Shown in pieces: positions 26,217 to 35,611 of a stretch of 64,000 bases of DNA. The position numbers were made by a program, and so were the translations under genes. The stretch comes from Clostridiales bacterium COT073_COT-073 (lineage in GTDB: Bacteria > Bacillota > Clostridia > Lachnospirales > Vallitaleaceae), in contig RQYD01000009.1 in the NCBI GenBank assembly GCA_003858485.1, positions 19,958 to 83,957 of the forward strand. Direction: 5' to 3'. The notes under the pieces are model-generated. The model was not told the origin of the DNA and ran no database searches. It saw nothing but the letters and a program-made list of their open reading frames with translations. Positions within the stretch are counted from its first letter, which is position 1. The number at the start of each line of letters is the position of its first letter.

Positions 26217-26573
26217 ATGCCCAGGCCAATTATCGAAATTACCTTACTGCTGTTAGCATTTATTGCTGTGCTTTGGCTGGCCCAGTATGCCAGTAAAAAA
26301 ATTGCCGGAGCACAATTGGGGAAACAAAAAGCAAAAACGATGAGCTTAATCGAGGCAATTTATGTTTCCCCCGGCAAAATGCTGCAAATCATCCAGGTGG
26401 GAGAAAAATATTTTTTGATTGCAGTATATAAGGAGGGAATTACTTTTCTGACCGAATTAGATGCGGAAGATGTAAAGCACAAAGCCGGACAAACTGAAAT
26501 TGCCGGGAACTATCCTTTTGCCGATTATTTCACTAAATTAAAAGAGAAGGCAGGCCGCAAGGATGAAAAATAA
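26217..26573 (+). CDS. fliO: Flagellar biosynthesis protein FliO
   Basis: FliO is a membrane factor that helps the export-gate protein FliP assemble. The 118-residue product has one N-terminal membrane helix (IIEITLLLLAFIAVLWLAQY) and a small cytoplasmic domain with the SLIEAIYVSPGKMLQIIQVG pattern of the family. It begins 3 bases after cheY and overlaps fliP by 11 bases. Sequence is weakly conserved; the place before fliP supports the call. Confidence 0.88.
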   Translation: MPRPIIEITLLLLAFIAVLWLAQYASKKIAGAQLGKQKAKTMSLIEAIYVSPGKMLQIIQVGEKYFLIAVYKEGITFLTELDAEDVKHKAGQTEIAGNYPFADYFTKLKEKAGRKDEK

Positions 26574-27369
26574 ACTTTACTATCAGAAACAATTTCATAC
26601 AGCAAAGTTACTGAGTTTATTAGGAGTATTTGTAACTATTTTTACTTTAAGCGGGTCGCAAGTCATATGGGCAGCCGGTGAGGGAATTCCGATCCCGTTT
26701 TCCTTTGATTTTAATGTGAGAGCAGCGGAAAATGGCGCGGATGTTGTAAATAGCTTACAAATACTTTTTATTTTGACATTGATTGCCATGGCGCCCTCAT
26801 TGTTGCTGATGCTGACTTCCTTTACCAGAGTGCTGATCGTTCTGCATTTTACCAGAACTGCTTTGGGTACGCAACAGGCTCCTCCTAATCAGGTGCTGAT
26901 TGGTTTGGCCTTGTTTATTACTTTGTTTATCATGGCTCCAATTGGCAATCAGATCAATCAGGAGGCCCTGCAGCCATATTCGCGGGGAGAGATCACTCAG
27001 CAGGCAGCCATTGAAAAAGGAATGGCTCCGCTTCGTCAATTTATGTTGAAGCAGACAAATGATAAAGACTTGAAGCTGTTTATGGAAATTGCTGAGGTTG
27101 GCCCGGTAGCTGATGTCACGCAGATTCCGATTACTGCTTTAATTCCGGCTTTTATTATTTCTGAACTAAGAGCGGCCTTTATCATGGGATTTTTGATTTA
27201 TATTCCTTTTATTGTCATTGATATGGTAGTGGCCAGTACTTTGATGTCAATGGGAATGATGATGCTGCCGCCGGTTATGATTTCCATGCCATTTAAATTA
27301 TTGCTGTTTATTGTGGCTGATGGTTGGAACTTAATTATCGGACAATTGGTGCGGACCTTTTATCAATAG
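26563..27369 (+). CDS. fliP: Flagellar export-gate protein FliP
   Basis: FliP pentamers make the pore of the flagellar type III export gate. The 268-residue product has an N-terminal signal-like hydrophobic segment (about 15-35), as known for FliP, then membrane helices and the signature LTSFTRVLIVLHFTRTALG and GFLIYIPFIVIDMVVAS, ending in WNLIIGQLVRTF. Length is a little above average because of the N terminus. It overlaps fliO by 11 bases. Confidence 0.96.
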   Translation: MKNKLYYQKQFHTAKLLSLLGVFVTIFTLSGSQVIWAAGEGIPIPFSFDFNVRAAENGADVVNSLQILFILTLIAMAPSLLLMLTSFTRVLIVLHFTRTALGTQQAPPNQVLIGLALFITLFIMAPIGNQINQEALQPYSRGEITQQAAIEKGMAPLRQFMLKQTNDKDLKLFMEIAEVGPVADVTQIPITALIPAFIISELRAAFIMGFLIYIPFIVIDMVVASTLMSMGMMMLPPVMISMPFKLLLFIVADGWNLIIGQLVRTFYQ

Positions 27370-27462
27370 ACAAAGATGGTTACAATTTTGCGGCCGATTG
27401 GAAATGACATTAGTGTCGGAAAGGCTGAACTTGGCAATGGATGCCGGATAAGAGGAAAAGAA

Positions 27463-27735
27463 ATGAATACAGATTTAGTCTTAGATTTTGCCAGAGATGC
27501 AATTTATACAGTTATCATGGCTTCAGGTCCATTATTGCTACTGGCCTTAGTGGTTGGATTGGTGGTTAGTATTTTTCAAACCATTACCTCCATTCAAGAA
27601 CAAACTTTGGCCTTTGTGCCGAAGATTCTGGCCATTTTTGTCGGGGCTTTGGTGTTTGGCCCATTTATGGGTACCCAAATTTTGGAGTTTTTTAAAAGAG
27701 CAGTCATGAGTTTTGGGGAATTCATTGTAAAATAA
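27463..27735 (+). CDS. fliQ: Flagellar export-gate protein FliQ
   Basis: FliQ forms a helical part of the export gate together with FliP and FliR. The product is 90 residues with two membrane helices and the family stretch VIMASGPLLLLALVVGLVV, then FQTITSIQEQTLAFVPK. The start at ATG 27463 gives the normal length of about 89-90 residues and is preceded by AGAGGAAAAG; a longer frame beginning at 27376 adds 29 unrelated residues. Confidence 0.95.
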   Translation: MNTDLVLDFARDAIYTVIMASGPLLLLALVVGLVVSIFQTITSIQEQTLAFVPKILAIFVGALVFGPFMGTQILEFFKRAVMSFGEFIVK

Positions 27736-27778
27736 GGGCAGCCCGGCTGCCAATACCCAAGGGAATGGGAGAAAGAAA

Positions 27779-28561
27779 ATGACATCATTATTAGAGCACG
27801 GTTATATGGAAACATTCTTATTAATTTTTATACGAGTTTTGGGAATGTTTATGATGATTCCTTTCTTTGGCAATCAAAATGTGCCAAGGCGTGTGAAGGT
27901 TTTGCTGTCTTTTTTTATCGCTGTTATTATGATGCAAATTATGCCACTGCAAGCTCCGGTCACGGCCGATCGTCCCCTGGCCTATGGACTGGCAGTAATT
28001 ACTGAATTTTTTATTGGTTGGTTGTTGGGCTTTGGGGTGTATTTGGTATATTCGGTCTTGACGATGGCCGGACAGTTTGTTGATGTTCAGATCGGGCTTT
28101 CGATGGTTAGTGTGATCAACCCTTTAAGCCAGATGCAGTTTACAGTGACCGGAAATTTATATTACTTTGTGCTTTTGTTTATTATGATTATGACCCGGAC
28201 ATATTACTATTTTCTGGAAGGATTGAAACAGAGTTACCGTCTGATTCCGCTGGGGAAAGTGCAAATTGGTTATAAACTGTATGATTCACTGTTTATTTTT
28301 TTGCGTGATTATTTTTTGATGGCATTGCAGATTGCTTTACTGGTTTTTTTTGTGATGCTGATTACCAATGCTGTTTTGGGAATTTTAGCCAGAACTGCTC
28401 CACAGTTGAATATGTTTGTGGTGGGCTTTCCGATTAAGTTGATTTTGGGATTAGTGACGATTTACATCACTTTTTTTGTATTTGAAGGATTAAGTGATAT
28501 GGTAATTGATCGTGGGGGTCAATTGATGCATGATTTTATAAGGGGGATGAGCGGCCGATGA
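27779..28561 (+). CDS. fliR: Flagellar export-gate protein FliR
   Basis: FliR completes the FliPQR export-gate complex. The 260-residue product is strongly hydrophobic with about six membrane segments and shows FIRVLGMFMMIPFFGNQNVP near the N terminus and PQLNMFVVGFPIKLILGL near the C terminus, both typical. GGGAGAAAGAAA precedes the ATG. Its end overlaps the flhB start by four bases (ATGA). Confidence 0.95.
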   Translation: MTSLLEHGYMETFLLIFIRVLGMFMMIPFFGNQNVPRRVKVLLSFFIAVIMMQIMPLQAPVTADRPLAYGLAVITEFFIGWLLGFGVYLVYSVLTMAGQFVDVQIGLSMVSVINPLSQMQFTVTGNLYYFVLLFIMIMTRTYYYFLEGLKQSYRLIPLGKVQIGYKLYDSLFIFLRDYFLMALQIALLVFFVMLITNAVLGILARTAPQLNMFVVGFPIKLILGLVTIYITFFVFEGLSDMVIDRGGQLMHDFIRGMSGR

Positions 28562-29733
28562 AGACACATCAATCAAAATCGGATAAAAATTGGCTGATGG
28601 TGTTTTGCGGGCAGCGGACCGATTCTACCAAGGCAGAGAAATTTCGGCTGACTCTTAACTTACAGCTATTTGCCTCTGAAGAAAAAACCGAGCAGCCGAC
28701 TTCCAAGAAGCGGGAAAAAGTCAGAAAAGAAGGTCAGGTGGCCAGGAGCAATGAAGTGACCACAGCCTTTTTGCTGATTTTAATGTTTTTTACGATTCAG
28801 ATTTTCAGTCAGGAAGTGAAAGCCAGGTTTTTAGAAGTTTTTGAAAAGAGTGTTCGTTTGTTTTATCTGGAAGAAATTAATGCCCAAATTGCCAAGGCAT
28901 TGATGTGGGAAGTTTTTAAGGATATGTTTTTAATGGTTTGGCCATTTCTGCTGGTGGCAGTGGTGGTCGGGGTGGTCACCAATTTAGTGCAGGTCGGCTG
29001 GCAAGTCACCTGGAAACCGTTGGAGCCGAAATTAAGTAATATCAGTCCACTGAAAGGATTGAAGCGAATCTTTTCTGCCAGGACTCTGATTGAGCTGCTA
29101 AAGGCCATCTTTAAGATTGCATTAATTTCGATTCTTGTGTATAATACTATCAAGAATTATGACAACTTAGCGATCAACCTCTATCAAATGGATGCCCTCA
29201 GTGCCTATGCGGTGGTGTTTAAGATAGTACTTGATCTATGTATCCGGATCGGCTGGTTTTTTATTATTGTGGCAGCGATTGATTATGCCTATGCTCGCTT
29301 TAAATTCGAAAAAGACATTAAAATGACCAAGCAGGAAGTCAAAGATGAATATAAACAGTCAGAAGGAAACCCGGAAATTAAAGGCAGGATCCGGCAGAAA
29401 ATGAGAGAAGTGGCGATGCGCAGAATGATGCAGGATCTACCGAAAGCGGATGTGGTAATTACCAACCCAACTCATTTTGCAGTTGCTTTGCGCTATGATG
29501 ATTCGGCTGATGCAGCGCCGATCGTACTAGCTAAGGGGGCGGATCTGGTTGCTAAAAATATCAGAGAAAAGGCTAAAGAACATGGGATTGAAATTATAGA
29601 AAATAAAGCTTTAGCCAGAACGTTATTTTATACAGTGGAAATCGGAGATGAGATCCCACCGGAACTATACCAGGCGGTGGCGGAAATATTAGCTTTTGTA
29701 TATTCATTGAAAAATGAAGGAGTTATTGTCTAA
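28558..29733 (+). CDS. flhB: Flagellar export switch protein FlhB
   Basis: FlhB regulates substrate choice at the export gate and cleaves itself in its cytoplasmic domain. The 391-residue product has four membrane helices and the autocleavage motif NPTH at 303-306. The core starts around residue 34 with NLQLFASEEKTEQPTSKKR; residues 1-33 are an extra, hydrophilic leader containing a single Cys, not found in shorter family members. The start is nevertheless supported by AAGGGGGATGAG upstream and the ATGA overlap with fliR. It overlaps flhA by one base. Confidence 0.95.
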   Translation: MKTHQSKSDKNWLMVFCGQRTDSTKAEKFRLTLNLQLFASEEKTEQPTSKKREKVRKEGQVARSNEVTTAFLLILMFFTIQIFSQEVKARFLEVFEKSVRLFYLEEINAQIAKALMWEVFKDMFLMVWPFLLVAVVVGVVTNLVQVGWQVTWKPLEPKLSNISPLKGLKRIFSARTLIELLKAIFKIALISILVYNTIKNYDNLAINLYQMDALSAYAVVFKIVLDLCIRIGWFFIIVAAIDYAYARFKFEKDIKMTKQEVKDEYKQSEGNPEIKGRIRQKMREVAMRRMMQDLPKADVVITNPTHFAVALRYDDSADAAPIVLAKGADLVAKNIREKAKEHGIEIIENKALARTLFYTVEIGDEIPPELYQAVAEILAFVYSLKNEGVIV

Positions 29734-31772
29734 TGAGAGCCGGAGATTTAATATTAGGTCTATTTATTGTCATGGCTGTAATTATTATGATTATACCACT
29801 TAGCGGTGTAGCCATTAGTGTTTTTATTACAGTTAATTTGTTGTTGTCTTTAATTATCTTGTTTAACGCTTTGTTTGCCAGAGAAGCTTTGGATATGTCA
29901 GCATTTCCAACCATCTTATTATTTATGACCATGTTTCGACTGGCCTTAAATGTTTCTTCAACCAGAGCAATCCTTTCTAATGGACCGGAGGCAGCTGGTA
30001 ATGTGATTATGACTTTCGGCCAGTTTGTAGGTGCCAATAACCTGGTGGTTGGTATTATTGTTTTCTTTATTTTGGTGTTGATCAACTTTATGGTTATTAC
30101 CAAAGGTTCGGAGCGGGTAGCTGAGGTTTCGGCCAGATTTACCCTGGATGCGATGCCGGGTAAGCAAATGGCGATCGATGCAGATTTAAATTCAGGATTG
30201 ATCGATGAATCGCAGGCCCGGAAGCGCCGCGAAAAAATTCAGGATGAGGCCAGCTTTTTCGGTTCCATGGATGGTGCCGCTAAATTTGTTAAAGGAGATG
30301 CCATTGCCGGCTTAATTATTACCTTTGTTAATATTATTGGTGGTATTGTAATTGGCGTTTTGCAGCTGGGGATGACAACTCAGGAAGCGATGCAGCAGTA
30401 TACGGTGGTGACGATTGGCGATGGTTTGGTCAGTCAGATTCCGGCCCTGTTGATTTCACTGGCCACCGGTATATTGGTGACCAAAGTTTCCAAAGAGTCT
30501 GAAATCAGTGATACCATTGGTAAGCAATTGTTTTCCTTGCCCAAAGTTATGTTTATGGCGGGTGGCGTTTTAGCATTTTTGGGTCTGGTGGCTCCATTTA
30601 GTAAAATAATTGTGGTCGGAATTGGTGCAGTTACTATGATTGCCGGTAAGAAAATGCTGGATAATTTAAAAGTGTCGGAAACCCAGGAGGAGATCACCAT
30701 GGAGGAGGAAGCAGCCGAAGAAATCCGCAAACCGGAGAATGTTATCAATCTTTTGCAGGTTGACCCAATCGAATTGGAATTCGGCTATGGTATCATTCCG
30801 CTGGCTGATTCTTCACAGGGCGGTGATCTGCTTGATCGGGTGGTAATGATCCGCCGCCAGATCGCTTTGGAGCTGGGGGCAATTGTCCCAATTATCCGGC
30901 TGCGGGATAATATCCAGCTCAGTCCGAATCAATATGTTATTAAAATTAAAGGTAATCAAGTGGCTGAAGGTGAAATTTTATTTGACCATTATTTGGCTAT
31001 GGATCCCGGTTATGTAGAAGAACAAATTGATGGAATTGAAACCATTGAGCCGGCTTTTCGCCTGCCTGCTTTGTGGATTACTGAAGGGCAAAGAGAGCGG
31101 GCAGAAGCAGTTGGTTATACAGTCGTTGATCCGCCATCAATTATTGCCACCCATTTGACGGAAGTGATCAAAAGTCACTTAGGTGAACTGATTACCCGTC
31201 AGGAAGTCAAGAACTTAATTAATAAAGTGGCTGAGGATAATCAAACACTGATTGATGAATTGGTACCGAAGCTCCTGAGTGTGGGTGAAATTCAAAAGGT
31301 GTTGACCAATTTGCTGGCAGAAGGGATTTCAATTCGGGATTTGGTGACGATTTTTGAAACCTTAGCTGATCAGGCATTGGTGACCAAGGATGTTGATGTT
31401 TTAACGGAATATGCCAGACAATCACAAAAACGCAGTATCAGCAATAAGTATCTGGATGAGCAAAATCAGCAGGTACTGACTTTGGACCCGGCAGTTGAAA
31501 GTATGATTATGGAATCGGTTAAGCATTCTGAACAGGGAACTTATTTAGCGCTTGATCCGGAAGTAATCTCTGAGATCATTGCCACCACCGATAAAGCGGT
31601 CAGAAAACTGACGGACATGGGCAGAATGCCGATTATTATTACTTCGCCGATTTTGCGTATTTATTATAAAAGAATTATTCAGGAACAATTACCGGAAGTG
31701 GTGGTTATTTCATACAATGAAATTGATGCATCGACTGAGCTGCAATCTGTAGGAATGGTGAGTTTATCATGA
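29733..31772 (+). CDS. flhA: Flagellar export-gate protein FlhA
   Basis: FlhA is the large export-gate protein whose cytoplasmic ring docks chaperone-substrate complexes. The 679-residue product has eight membrane helices in the first half, the FHIPEP-family signature RFTLDAMPGKQMAIDAD at 135-151 and a C-terminal cytoplasmic domain from about residue 340. Length and order are normal. It is embedded in a chain of overlaps: one base with flhB and four bases (ATGA) with flhF. Confidence 0.97.
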   Translation: MRAGDLILGLFIVMAVIIMIIPLSGVAISVFITVNLLLSLIILFNALFAREALDMSAFPTILLFMTMFRLALNVSSTRAILSNGPEAAGNVIMTFGQFVGANNLVVGIIVFFILVLINFMVITKGSERVAEVSARFTLDAMPGKQMAIDADLNSGLIDESQARKRREKIQDEASFFGSMDGAAKFVKGDAIAGLIITFVNIIGGIVIGVLQLGMTTQEAMQQYTVVTIGDGLVSQIPALLISLATGILVTKVSKESEISDTIGKQLFSLPKVMFMAGGVLAFLGLVAPFSKIIVVGIGAVTMIAGKKMLDNLKVSETQEEITMEEEAAEEIRKPENVINLLQVDPIELEFGYGIIPLADSSQGGDLLDRVVMIRRQIALELGAIVPIIRLRDNIQLSPNQYVIKIKGNQVAEGEILFDHYLAMDPGYVEEQIDGIETIEPAFRLPALWITEGQRERAEAVGYTVVDPPSIIATHLTEVIKSHLGELITRQEVKNLINKVAEDNQTLIDELVPKLLSVGEIQKVLTNLLAEGISIRDLVTIFETLADQALVTKDVDVLTEYARQSQKRSISNKYLDEQNQQVLTLDPAVESMIMESVKHSEQGTYLALDPEVISEIIATTDKAVRKLTDMGRMPIIITSPILRIYYKRIIQEQLPEVVVISYNEIDASTELQSVGMVSLS

Positions 31773-32959
31773 AAATAATGAAGTATCGAGCAGAAACGGA
31801 ACGGGAAGCAATGCTGCAGGCTAAGGAAGAACTGGGCAGCGAGGCCTTGATCTTATCCATTAAATCAGTCAAACCCAAAGGAATTTGGAGTTTCTTTCGT
31901 AAGGCTTATGTGGAAGTAACGGCTGCCCTTGATGATGACCGGAAAGAAATTGTTAGTCCCGAGCAGGCAAAAGCCGAAAGAGAGTTGGCGGAATTTAAGT
32001 CATTTATCAGTAAACTGTCTGATAAACAAAGGCAAGCAGAGGAAAAATCATCAATTGCTGTGCCGGAACCGGTTCGCCAGGTAGGAATCGAACCGACTGT
32101 TAGCGCTCCGTCAGCTGTTTTGACTGCTGTTCCGCAGATAGAAAAGAAGCCTGACAGTGAAGATAAATCAAGTCAATCTTCAATCATTCGGCAAGTGATT
32201 TATGAACAGCTGCTGGATAATGAGGTTGAAGAAAATTTAGCCAATCAATTATTGGCTGCTTTATTGACGAGCGATCAGACATTTTCGCTGGAGGAAGGCT
32301 TAAATACAATTTACCGGCAAATTGTTAAGGAATTATCGGAAATTCATCCGGTGACCTTAAGCAGTGGTAAGGCCAAGCCGATTTTTTTCGTTGGCTCAAC
32401 CGGAGTTGGGAAAACAACAACGATTGCTAAATTAGCATCCTTATTTACTTTGGAAAAAAAATGTAAGGTGGCACTGATTACAGCTGATACTTACCGGATT
32501 GCGGCAGTTGAGCAGCTGAGAACATATGCTAATATTCTGGATATTCCAATCCGGGTAATTTATAAAGAAGAGGAAATTGTCGGATGTATTGAAGAATTTG
32601 CGGATCGGGATTTGATTTTTATTGACACCGCCGGACGTTCTTATCAGGATACCAAACATTTAGGAGAATTAAAAGAGTTGCTGAATCAGGTTGATGACAA
32701 GCAGGTTTATTTGGTTTTGAGCTTATCAACCAAAAACAGTGATTTGCAAAAAACGGTAAATGCCTATGACTTTACCGATTTTTCTTTGATTTTTACTAAA
32801 CTTGATGAAACATTGGCATATGGCAGTATTTTAAACTTGAGACATAAAACAGGCAAGCCACTGGCATATATTACCACCGGGCAAAATGTACCGGAGGATA
32901 TTGCTGAGCTGGATCCTTATGAGATTGCGAACAAAATACTGGGAGGAGTGAATTCCTGA
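31769..32959 (+). CDS. flhF: Flagellar SRP-like GTPase FlhF
   Basis: FlhF is an SRP-family GTPase that sets the place and number of flagella with FlhG. The 396-residue product has an N-terminal B domain (KYRAETEREAMLQAKEELG), a linker rich in Glu/Pro/Ser, and an NG domain with G1 GSTGVGKTTT at 209-218, then TADTYRIAAVEQL and the DTAGRS and TKLDE stretches. It overlaps flhA by four bases and flhG by one, so it is translated with both. Confidence 0.96.
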   Translation: MKIMKYRAETEREAMLQAKEELGSEALILSIKSVKPKGIWSFFRKAYVEVTAALDDDRKEIVSPEQAKAERELAEFKSFISKLSDKQRQAEEKSSIAVPEPVRQVGIEPTVSAPSAVLTAVPQIEKKPDSEDKSSQSSIIRQVIYEQLLDNEVEENLANQLLAALLTSDQTFSLEEGLNTIYRQIVKELSEIHPVTLSSGKAKPIFFVGSTGVGKTTTIAKLASLFTLEKKCKVALITADTYRIAAVEQLRTYANILDIPIRVIYKEEEIVGCIEEFADRDLIFIDTAGRSYQDTKHLGELKELLNQVDDKQVYLVLSLSTKNSDLQKTVNAYDFTDFSLIFTKLDETLAYGSILNLRHKTGKPLAYITTGQNVPEDIAELDPYEIANKILGGVNS

Positions 32960-33858
32960 TGGATCAGGCAGCAAAATTAAGAGATCTGATTTATAGATCA
33001 CAACAGAATCAATCAGACCAGGCGACCGCCAAAAGAGCCAGAGTTATAACGGTTACCAGTGGAAAGGGTGGAGTTGGCAAAAGTAATATCAGTGTCAACC
33101 TGGCTGTTCAATTTCAAAAGCAAGGCAAAAAAGTGGTGATTTTTGATGCCGATTTCGGATTGGCCAATGTTGAAGTCATTTTTGGTATTTTGCCTAAATA
33201 CAATATTTTTGATTTAATTGTTAATAAAATGTCAATTTTTGATGTTTTAACGGAAGGACCAATGGGGATTCGCTTTTTATCAGGTGGCTCAGGAATTGGT
33301 CAACTTTTGAATTTATCTGCTGATCAGATAGAATATTTAGTTAAACAGCTGGAAATTTTGGATGAACATGCCGATATAATTATTATAGATACAGGTGCGG
33401 GCATTAATGAGGCGGTATTAGCATTTGCGTTTGTGTCAGGAGAAATCCTGATTGTAACAACCCCGGAACCGACAGCCATTACCGATGCATATGCCCTGAT
33501 TAAATCAATTTGTAATAGTCCGCAGTTTTATCAAACTAAGCCGAGAATGCGTTTAATTGTCAATAAAAGCAGGAGCCCTTTGGAAAGTCAGGAAGTATTT
33601 GACAAATTAAATAAGGTGACAGAGCGATTTTTAAATCTTAGTCTGGAAAATTTAGGCTATTTGCCAGATGACAGAGCATTGGTAGATGCTGTTATCGAGC
33701 GCAAACCGTTTTCGATTATTTATCCGAAAGCGGCTGTTACAAAAGGAATTGAAGACATTGCAGCTAGAATCTTGTTGGAAAATCAAACTGAGATCAAATC
33801 GGAAATGCAGCCGAAGGGATTAAGTTCCATTTTCAATCGAATATTCCGGCGAAAATAA
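32959..33858 (+). CDS. flhG: MinD-like ATPase FlhG (YlxH)
   Basis: FlhG is a MinD-type ATPase that controls flagellar number and stimulates FlhF GTP hydrolysis. The 299-residue product begins with the FlhF-activating helix MDQAAKLRDLI, has the deviant Walker A KGGVGKS at 36-42, IFDADFGLANVE, and DTGAGI near residue 146. A Lys/Arg-rich amphipathic C terminus (SSIFNRIFRRK) suits membrane binding. It overlaps flhF by one base. Confidence 0.95.
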   Translation: MDQAAKLRDLIYRSQQNQSDQATAKRARVITVTSGKGGVGKSNISVNLAVQFQKQGKKVVIFDADFGLANVEVIFGILPKYNIFDLIVNKMSIFDVLTEGPMGIRFLSGGSGIGQLLNLSADQIEYLVKQLEILDEHADIIIIDTGAGINEAVLAFAFVSGEILIVTTPEPTAITDAYALIKSICNSPQFYQTKPRMRLIVNKSRSPLESQEVFDKLNKVTERFLNLSLENLGYLPDDRALVDAVIERKPFSIIYPKAAVTKGIEDIAARILLENQTEIKSEMQPKGLSSIFNRIFRRK

Positions 33859-33870
33859 CAGGAGGTTATC

Positions 33871-34524
33871 ATGGAAGAAAAATCACTTTCCGAAGGAAGT
33901 AAACTGGAAATTATAGACCATCAAAGAAACGGAAGAAGACATACATATTATAGTACCATTACCAATATATTAAATGCAAGCACATTTGAGGTTCAGGCTC
34001 CAATTGAAAAAGGTGTGGTCATGCCACTGGAAATCGATAAAGAGTACGAATGTATTTTTATTACAGTATATGGTCTTTTTCGGTGTAAGGCAGTATTGGA
34101 GAGTCGTTATCGGGAAAAAGGTCTGCATTTTATGCGAATGAAAATGACTACTCAAATTATTAAATACCAGCGCCGGGAATTCTATCGTTTGGATATTATG
34201 TTTGACTTTCGTTACTTTAATCAGCAGACCAATCAGTGGAAAGAGGCAACTACTCTGGATATCAGCGGCAATGGAATGCGCTGCATTACCAATGAAAATC
34301 TGGCCAAGGGAACCAGGGTGCTGTGTGAGTTAAAACTGGATATTGAGAAAAAATCATATGTTGTCACCAGTACCGCTGAAGTAATCGATACCACACCAGC
34401 CAGTATTGCTGATAAACGTTTTGAAACCAGATGGGTGTTTATCGATATTCCGACTAATAAACAGGATATAATCATCAAATATATCTATGATGAACAAAGA
34501 CGCAGACGAAAAGAAAGCAGGTAA
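33871..34524 (+). CDS. YcgR-like PilZ domain protein, probable cyclic di-GMP sensor
   Basis: YcgR/YpfA-type proteins bind cyclic di-GMP and slow the flagellar motor. The 217-residue product has an N-terminal YcgR-like beta domain (about 1-95) and a C-terminal PilZ domain with both ligand motifs: RxxxR in RREFYR (Arg102/Arg106) and DxSxxG at Asp130/Ser132/Gly135. It therefore should bind the messenger. Its place between flhG and cheB points to motility control. AGGAGG precedes the ATG. The organism's EAL protein at 59347-61662 could lower the same messenger. Confidence 0.9.
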   Translation: MEEKSLSEGSKLEIIDHQRNGRRHTYYSTITNILNASTFEVQAPIEKGVVMPLEIDKEYECIFITVYGLFRCKAVLESRYREKGLHFMRMKMTTQIIKYQRREFYRLDIMFDFRYFNQQTNQWKEATTLDISGNGMRCITNENLAKGTRVLCELKLDIEKKSYVVTSTAEVIDTTPASIADKRFETRWVFIDIPTNKQDIIIKYIYDEQRRRRKESR

Positions 34525-34532
34525 ACAAAAAA

Positions 34533-35609
34533 ATGTCCAAGAGGAAAATCCTTATAATTGATGATTCGGCATTTACAAGAAAAGTTCTTTCTACTATAAT
34601 AGAAGAAGATGGACGACTTGAGATTGCCGGAGTAGCCAAGAACGGCAAAGAGGGCATGGAAATGGCACTTGCGCTGGATCCGGATGTTATTTCCGTTGAT
34701 GTGGAAATGCCGGTGATGAATGGTTTAACCATGATCAAGGAATTGATGAGCAAAAAGAATTTTCCGATTGTGGTGGTAAGTTCGCTGACTAAAGAAGGGG
34801 CGGCTGAAACCATTCAGGCCCTTGAGTATGGAGCTTTTGATTTTGTAGCGAAACCCAGTAGTTTGTTTGGGCTTAAAACAGAAGAGGTTTTTGCCGAATA
34901 TACAGAAAAAGTATATGCGGCAGCAATGAGTAAGAAAAAATCAGGAGAGCTGCCGGAGCGAAGAACAATTTCATTATCTAAAATGGTGGCATCACCAAAA
35001 ACAGTAGATAAAAGCAGGATAGAAAAACCGGCTGAAAAATTGGTGGCCATTGGCACTTCAACCGGTGGTCCAAAAGCCTTGCCGGAAGTGCTGACTCAAC
35101 TTCCAGTTGATTTTCCGGCCGGAATTTTGATTGTTCAGCATATGCCGCCCGGTTTTACCAAGTCTTTGGCTGACCGATTGGATCAACTATCGGCGATTAA
35201 AGTTAAAGAGGCTGAGCATGGAGAGCTGATTTTTCAGGGAACTGCTTATATTGCACCGGGAGATCGGCATTTGAAAGTTATAGAAAAATATGGTAAGTAT
35301 TATATTGAGCTGGATGATGGGCCGAAAAAAGGAGCGCATAAACCGGCGGTTGATGTGATGATGAGCTCCCTGACCAAGTTACCAACTGGAAAGGTCATTG
35401 CGGTGATTATGACTGGTATGGGCAGTGATGGCTGTGATGGAATAGAAGAGTTGAAGCGGGCCAACCGCAGTTATACAATTACGCAGGATGAAGCCAGTTG
35501 TGTAGTATATGGAATGCCAAGAGCAGTGGCACTAAAAAAACTGTCGGATGAAGTTGTGCCGCTTAGTCAAATTGCTAAAGCAATTAAAACGAAGTTGGAG
35601 GTACTTTAA
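34533..35609 (+). CDS. cheB: Chemotaxis methylesterase CheB
   Basis: CheB removes methyl groups from chemoreceptors and, in some species, deamidates them. The 358-residue product has an N-terminal receiver domain (phosphoacceptor Asp56) and a C-terminal esterase with the catalytic triad Ser176 (GTSTGG), His203 (QHMPPGF) and Asp299 (GMGSDG). The ribosome binding site is weak (GCAGG). The partner methyltransferase CheR was not found in this window. Confidence 0.97.
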   Translation: MSKRKILIIDDSAFTRKVLSTIIEEDGRLEIAGVAKNGKEGMEMALALDPDVISVDVEMPVMNGLTMIKELMSKKNFPIVVVSSLTKEGAAETIQALEYGAFDFVAKPSSLFGLKTEEVFAEYTEKVYAAAMSKKKSGELPERRTISLSKMVASPKTVDKSRIEKPAEKLVAIGTSTGGPKALPEVLTQLPVDFPAGILIVQHMPPGFTKSLADRLDQLSAIKVKEAEHGELIFQGTAYIAPGDRHLKVIEKYGKYYIELDDGPKKGAHKPAVDVMMSSLTKLPTGKVIAVIMTGMGSDGCDGIEELKRANRSYTITQDEASCVVYGMPRAVALKKLSDEVVPLSQIAKAIKTKLEVL

Positions 35610-35611
35610 GT

